From NCBI GenBank assembly GCA_003157445.1, contig PMJN01000166.1, forward strand, positions 1 to 7,690: a stretch of DNA of 7,690 bases, in the 5' to 3' direction. The first letter of the stretch is position 1. The number at the start of each line of letters is the position of its first letter. A program made the position numbers and the translations under genes. Of the stretch, positions 5,347-7,690 are shown one piece after another. Source of the DNA: Micrococcales bacterium (GTDB taxonomy: Bacteria; Actinomycetota; Actinomycetes; Actinomycetales; Dermatophilaceae). The notes beneath the pieces were generated by a model, which searched no databases, was not told the DNA's origin, and saw nothing but the letters and a program-made list of their open reading frames with translations.

Positions 5347-6012
5347 TCAGCCGGTGGAGCGCGAGGTCTCGGCGATGGCCGCGCCGGTCGCAGCCCCCGA
5401 GGTTCGCCTGCCGGCGAAGGTCCGGGCGCTGACATCTTCCTGGGCGAGTCGGCGCAGGGCAATCAGGACGTTGTCCAGCAGCACCGTGCCGACCACTGCC
5501 CGCCGCAGGGCAGCCTCCGGGGTGTCAGTGGGCAGCGCGGCCACGTCGATGACCGCCGCGGCCTGTGCCGATGCCGCGTACCCGTCCAGATCCTGCGGGC
5601 TCACGGAGATCCCCCCTGCGTCGAGACGGGCCAGGGCACGGGCCAGGTCAGCGCGCGCCGGGGAGCACTCGCCCACGGCCCACCCGAGCCGTCGCAGCAG
5701 CGCGTCCGCCGGGGCTGTCTCGACTCCTTCGTCAGCAGGGCCACACAGAACGCTCTGTGCCGTGCCGAGCATGCCGTGCCAGGTGTCCGGGGGGTTGTCC
5801 AGAGTCTGGGTGACGCGTCTGACCTGAGCGATAGACAGCGCGGCACCCTCGATCAGCGCCCGGATCAGCCGGAGCCGCTCGACGTGGGTGCCGTCGTACA
5901 CCGCGGAGGTGGCACTGATCGGGGTGCCCGCGGGCAGTAGTCCCTCGCGCAGGTAGAACTTGACAGTCGCCACCGGTATCCCTGTGGCCCCGGACAGCTC
6001 GGACATCCTCAT
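5347..6012 (-). CDS. MerR-family transcriptional regulator
   Basis: This 221-residue protein has the MerR DNA-binding domain at residues 1-70: MRMSELSGATGIPVATVKFYLREGLLPAGTP is split here by the family's helix-turn-helix and wing (SELS..TG.P..T.KFYLREGLL), followed by Y....V.RL.LIRAL..GA.LSIAQVR. The long C-terminal region (about 75-221) is rich in Ala and Leu with predicted helices. It has no cysteine metal-binding pattern, so the effector is not a typical metal and cannot be named. The start at 6012 is fixed by a perfect AAGGAGGT (6019-6026) six bases upstream; the longer reading to 6120 runs through the promoter and is rejected. It is divergent from the DUF4188 gene and probably regulates it and itself. 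Confidence 0.92.
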   Translation of the reverse strand: MRMSELSGATGIPVATVKFYLREGLLPAGTPISATSAVYDGTHVERLRLIRALIEGAALSIAQVRRVTQTLDNPPDTWHGMLGTAQSVLCGPADEGVETAPADALLRRLGWAVGECSPARADLARALARLDAGGISVSPQDLDGYAASAQAAAVIDVAALPTDTPEAALRRAVVGTVLLDNVLIALRRLAQEDVSARTFAGRRTSGAATGAAIAETSRSTG

Positions 6013-6024
6013 TTTGGAACCTCC

Positions 6025-6076
6025 TTGACAACTGGACAGTAACACTATCCAATATTGGGTAGTCGAACTATCTAAT
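6025..6076. promoter_or_regulatory. Divergent promoter with MerR-type operator
   Basis: ACTATCCAATATTGGGTAGT (6044-6063) is palindromic except for one base pair. A third half-site, ACTATC, follows at 6067-6072, itself forming the dyad TAGTCGAACTA (6060-6070) with the neighbouring arm. On the plus strand a perfect -35 TTGACA (6025-6030) is followed after 19 bases by CAATAT (6050-6055), the long spacer typical of MerR-activated promoters. This -35 overlaps the merR ribosome-binding site. The merR promoter itself is not clear. Confidence 0.7.
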
Positions 6077-6087
6077 GGAGGGATGTC

Positions 6088-6585
6088 ATGAGAGCACAGG
6101 ATCGAGTCACCCACGGACACCAGGGCGAGCTGGCGATATTCCTTATCGGGATGCGGGTCAACCGCTGGTGGCGAGTCGACCAGTGGCTGCCCGCGGCCGC
6201 GGCGATGCCGAAGATGATCAGGGAGCTATATGCTGCCAAGGCAGCGGCCGAGCAGGGCCAGGGGCGGGATCCCGGCTTCCTCGGGCATCGGCTGCTCATC
6301 GGCGGAAGGGGCCCCACGGTGGTTCAGTACTGGCGCACTGTCGGGGACATCTACTCCTACGCTGCGTCCGCCGATCGGGAGCACCGGCCGGCCTGGACCG
6401 CGTTCAACGCTCGTGCCCGCAGGTCTCCCGGGGCGGTCGGGATCTGGCACGAGACGTATGCGGTGCCCGCGGGGGGGCACGAGTCCATCTATGTGGCGAT
6501 GCCACCGACCGGCCTCGCCGCTGCCACCGCCGTGGTCCCCGTCGCCAGCCGAGGCGAAACCGCCCGAGAACGACTCGCCAGCTAG
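6088..6585 (+). CDS. DUF4188 domain-containing protein
   Basis: This 165-residue soluble protein covers essentially the whole DUF4188 family length. Recognisable conserved blocks are FLIGMRVNRWWRVDQWLPA...MPKMIRELY (about 18-48), a central GPTVVQYWRTVGDIYSYA (75-92), HRPAWTAFN (99-107), and GIWHETYAV.AG..ESIYVAMPPTGLA (118-144). The family is linked to dimeric alpha/beta-barrel, heme-dependent monooxygenase or aldoxime-dehydratase-like folds, but no substrate is established. W120-H121 and the VQYW block are the obvious candidate functional residues, by conservation only. The ATG at 6088 has GGAGGG (6077-6082) five bases upstream. It is divergent from the MerR gene and likely its regulatory target. 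The stop is at 6583-6585. Confidence 0.85.
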   Translation: MRAQDRVTHGHQGELAIFLIGMRVNRWWRVDQWLPAAAAMPKMIRELYAAKAAAEQGQGRDPGFLGHRLLIGGRGPTVVQYWRTVGDIYSYAASADREHRPAWTAFNARARRSPGAVGIWHETYAVPAGGHESIYVAMPPTGLAAATAVVPVASRGETARERLAS

Positions 6586-6778
6586 CTCGGCGCGAAGCCG
6601 CTCAACCGCCTGGGCCGTGCTAGGACGCCTGGGGGACCTGGACCCGGCGCAGGATCTCGGTGAGCTTGTTGGCGCAGGGCGACCACCGTTGCCGAGTGCA
6701 GCCGACCGGGCCACAACGGGATCGATGGCTGACCGGTCATCGATCGGCTACTGCGACGTGGCAGTTGGGTCGCGCCCT
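6586..6778. other. Spacer between convergent genes with inverted repeat
   Basis: No gene is supported in this spacer between the convergent DUF4188 and HAD genes. GATCGATG (6720-6727) and CATCGATC (6738-6745) form perfect 8-base inverted arms, with a second palindrome, GACCGGTC, at 6731-6738. The structure could terminate transcription in both directions, but has no T-run on either side. Nothing else stands out in the rest of the spacer. Confidence 0.45.
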
Positions 6779-7502
6779 TCAGATCAGTCGTAGCTCTTCT
6801 AACAGGCTCGGCAGGTCGGTCAGGTTGCCGACGGCCTCGACCCCTGGCGGGACTGCGCCGCCATTGCGGTTGAGCCAGATACCGCGCAACCCCGCCGCTG
6901 TCGCAGCAAGTGCATCGACCTCGAGCTGGTCACCGACGTAGACCGCCGCGCGGGCGGGCACCCCGAGTCGAACGCAGGCCTGTAAAAGCTCTTGGATCTG
7001 GCTTCGCCACGCCAAGCTTGTCCGAGGTCAGCACGATGTCGATGTAACGGCCGAGGCCCGTTCGTGAGATCTTCTCTTCCTGCTGCTCCTGATTCCCATT
7101 TGACAGGACCGCGATCTGGGCCACGCGTCGAAGAGCTCCCAAGCAGGGCTCGGCGTAAGGGAAGGACCGCCACGCCGCCTCGTAGGCCACGAGGTAGGTG
7201 CTGAAGAGGTCGTCCAGGCGCCTGTCAGACCAGGTGGAAGCGTCGATCCCGACACGAGGGAGGAACTCGCGCAGCCGTAGCCGGCGCTGACCCTGAAACG
7301 TCGTCAGTCCAGCCCGGTATGCAGGGAAGTGCCGCTCCGCGATCTCGTCCCACTCTGAGACCAGGCCGGCGATGGTCCCAGCATCCGCCCGGCCCATAGC
7401 CATCAACCACTGCTGGACCGCTGCTGCGGCGGCGCCGTCATGGTCGACCAGCGTCCCATCGACGTCGAACAGCACGAGGCGCACTGGGCTGGAGGTGGAC
7501 AC
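6779..7502 (-). pseudogene. HAD-superfamily phosphatase, frameshifted
   Basis: The gene is in two frames. The first (7502 to about 6984) holds HAD motif I with catalytic aspartates LFDVDGTLVD (D13, D15 from GTG 7502), the cap domain, motif II LSNGN (S134) and motif III with lysine in GVAKPDPRAF (K167). The second (about 6982-6779) holds motif IV, VYVGDQLEVDALAATAAGLRG, and the C-terminal end. Family members read KPDPR.F..AC.RLGV continuously, which places the break at 6980-6990 (TGTAAAAGCT). Without correction the protein ends at 6930 and lacks the motif IV acidic residues that bind magnesium, so it would probably be inactive. The joined product would be about 240 residues, normal for HAD-IA phosphatases. 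A GTG at 7565 is an alternative start; neither has a clear ribosome-binding site. Substrate is unknown. Confidence 0.85.
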
Positions 7503-7690
7503 CGGCCGATGATTGCAGAACGACCAAACGTCAACCGCAGGAGGCTCTACGGACCGCGAACGCACACACCGTGCGGCTCGAGCGGATGGAGATGTCGCGG
7601 CGTCAGCGCGCTGCGGCTGCAGGTTTGATGAATTCCGCCTAGCTGATCCGAGGTGCGGGATCGTCCGGACCCGTCTGTAGTGTCGGTGCC
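7503..7690. other. Non-coding or upstream end of the window
   Basis: No further gene is supported here. The HAD frame can be read up to a GTG at 7565, so part of this stretch may be its leader. I see no clear promoter hexamers, hairpin or terminator, and any gene beyond 7690 is out of view. Confidence 0.4.

Noticed and set aside
5135..5940. Two long plus-strand open frames over the MerR gene
   Set aside because: They run antisense to a recognisable MerR protein with its own perfect ribosome-binding site and show no domain or motif.
6226..6714. Minus-strand open frame extending from the DUF4188 gene into the spacer
   Set aside because: Mostly antisense to the conserved DUF4188 blocks and without any recognisable domain or ribosome-binding site.

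Overview
The window is GC-rich DNA with the codon use, GTG starts and gene families of an actinobacterium (Actinomycetota). Nothing in it fixes the genus. It looks like ordinary chromosomal accessory DNA: membrane and regulatory genes, one eroded toxin-antitoxin locus and one frameshifted gene. I see no RNA genes, CRISPR array or intact mobile element.

Layout: (1) 1-379 has no convincing gene. It holds an 8-bp tandem repeat at the left edge, two palindromic or hairpin elements, and a possible terminator for the operon that follows. (2) 380-4248, minus strand, is one compact six-gene operon. In transcription order it encodes an AbrB/MazE-type DNA-binding protein, an ABC ATPase, a PadR-type regulator, and three paralogous membrane proteins. 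Each of these has a soluble helical N-terminal domain resembling the HAAS domain known next to PadR regulators. Three of the five junctions are 4-base start/stop overlaps (3976-3979, 2767-2770, 2066-2069), which implies translational coupling. (3) 4435-4923, plus strand, encodes a four-helix DUF3995-type membrane protein. (4) About 4976-5250 is a decayed HigB/HigA-like toxin-antitoxin scar whose two remnants face opposite ways. (5) 5347-6585 is a divergent pair, a MerR-type regulator (minus) and a DUF4188 protein (plus), around a palindromic operator-like site. A strong hairpin follows the MerR gene. (6) 6779-7502, minus strand, is a HAD-superfamily phosphatase gene split by a frameshift. The remaining 3' end shows nothing I can support.

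How the genes may work together: the operon looks like a self-regulated membrane module. AbrB and PadR sit with an ATPase that has all its nucleotide-binding motifs, but no recognisable ABC-2 permease is present. Instead there are three tandem 4-5 helix proteins with a shared cytosolic sensor-like domain. They may be the membrane partners of the ATPase, or a sensing relay that controls PadR; this is inference. Palindromes at the AbrB promoter, the PadR start and the MerR/DUF4188 spacer suggest that each regulator controls its own local promoter.
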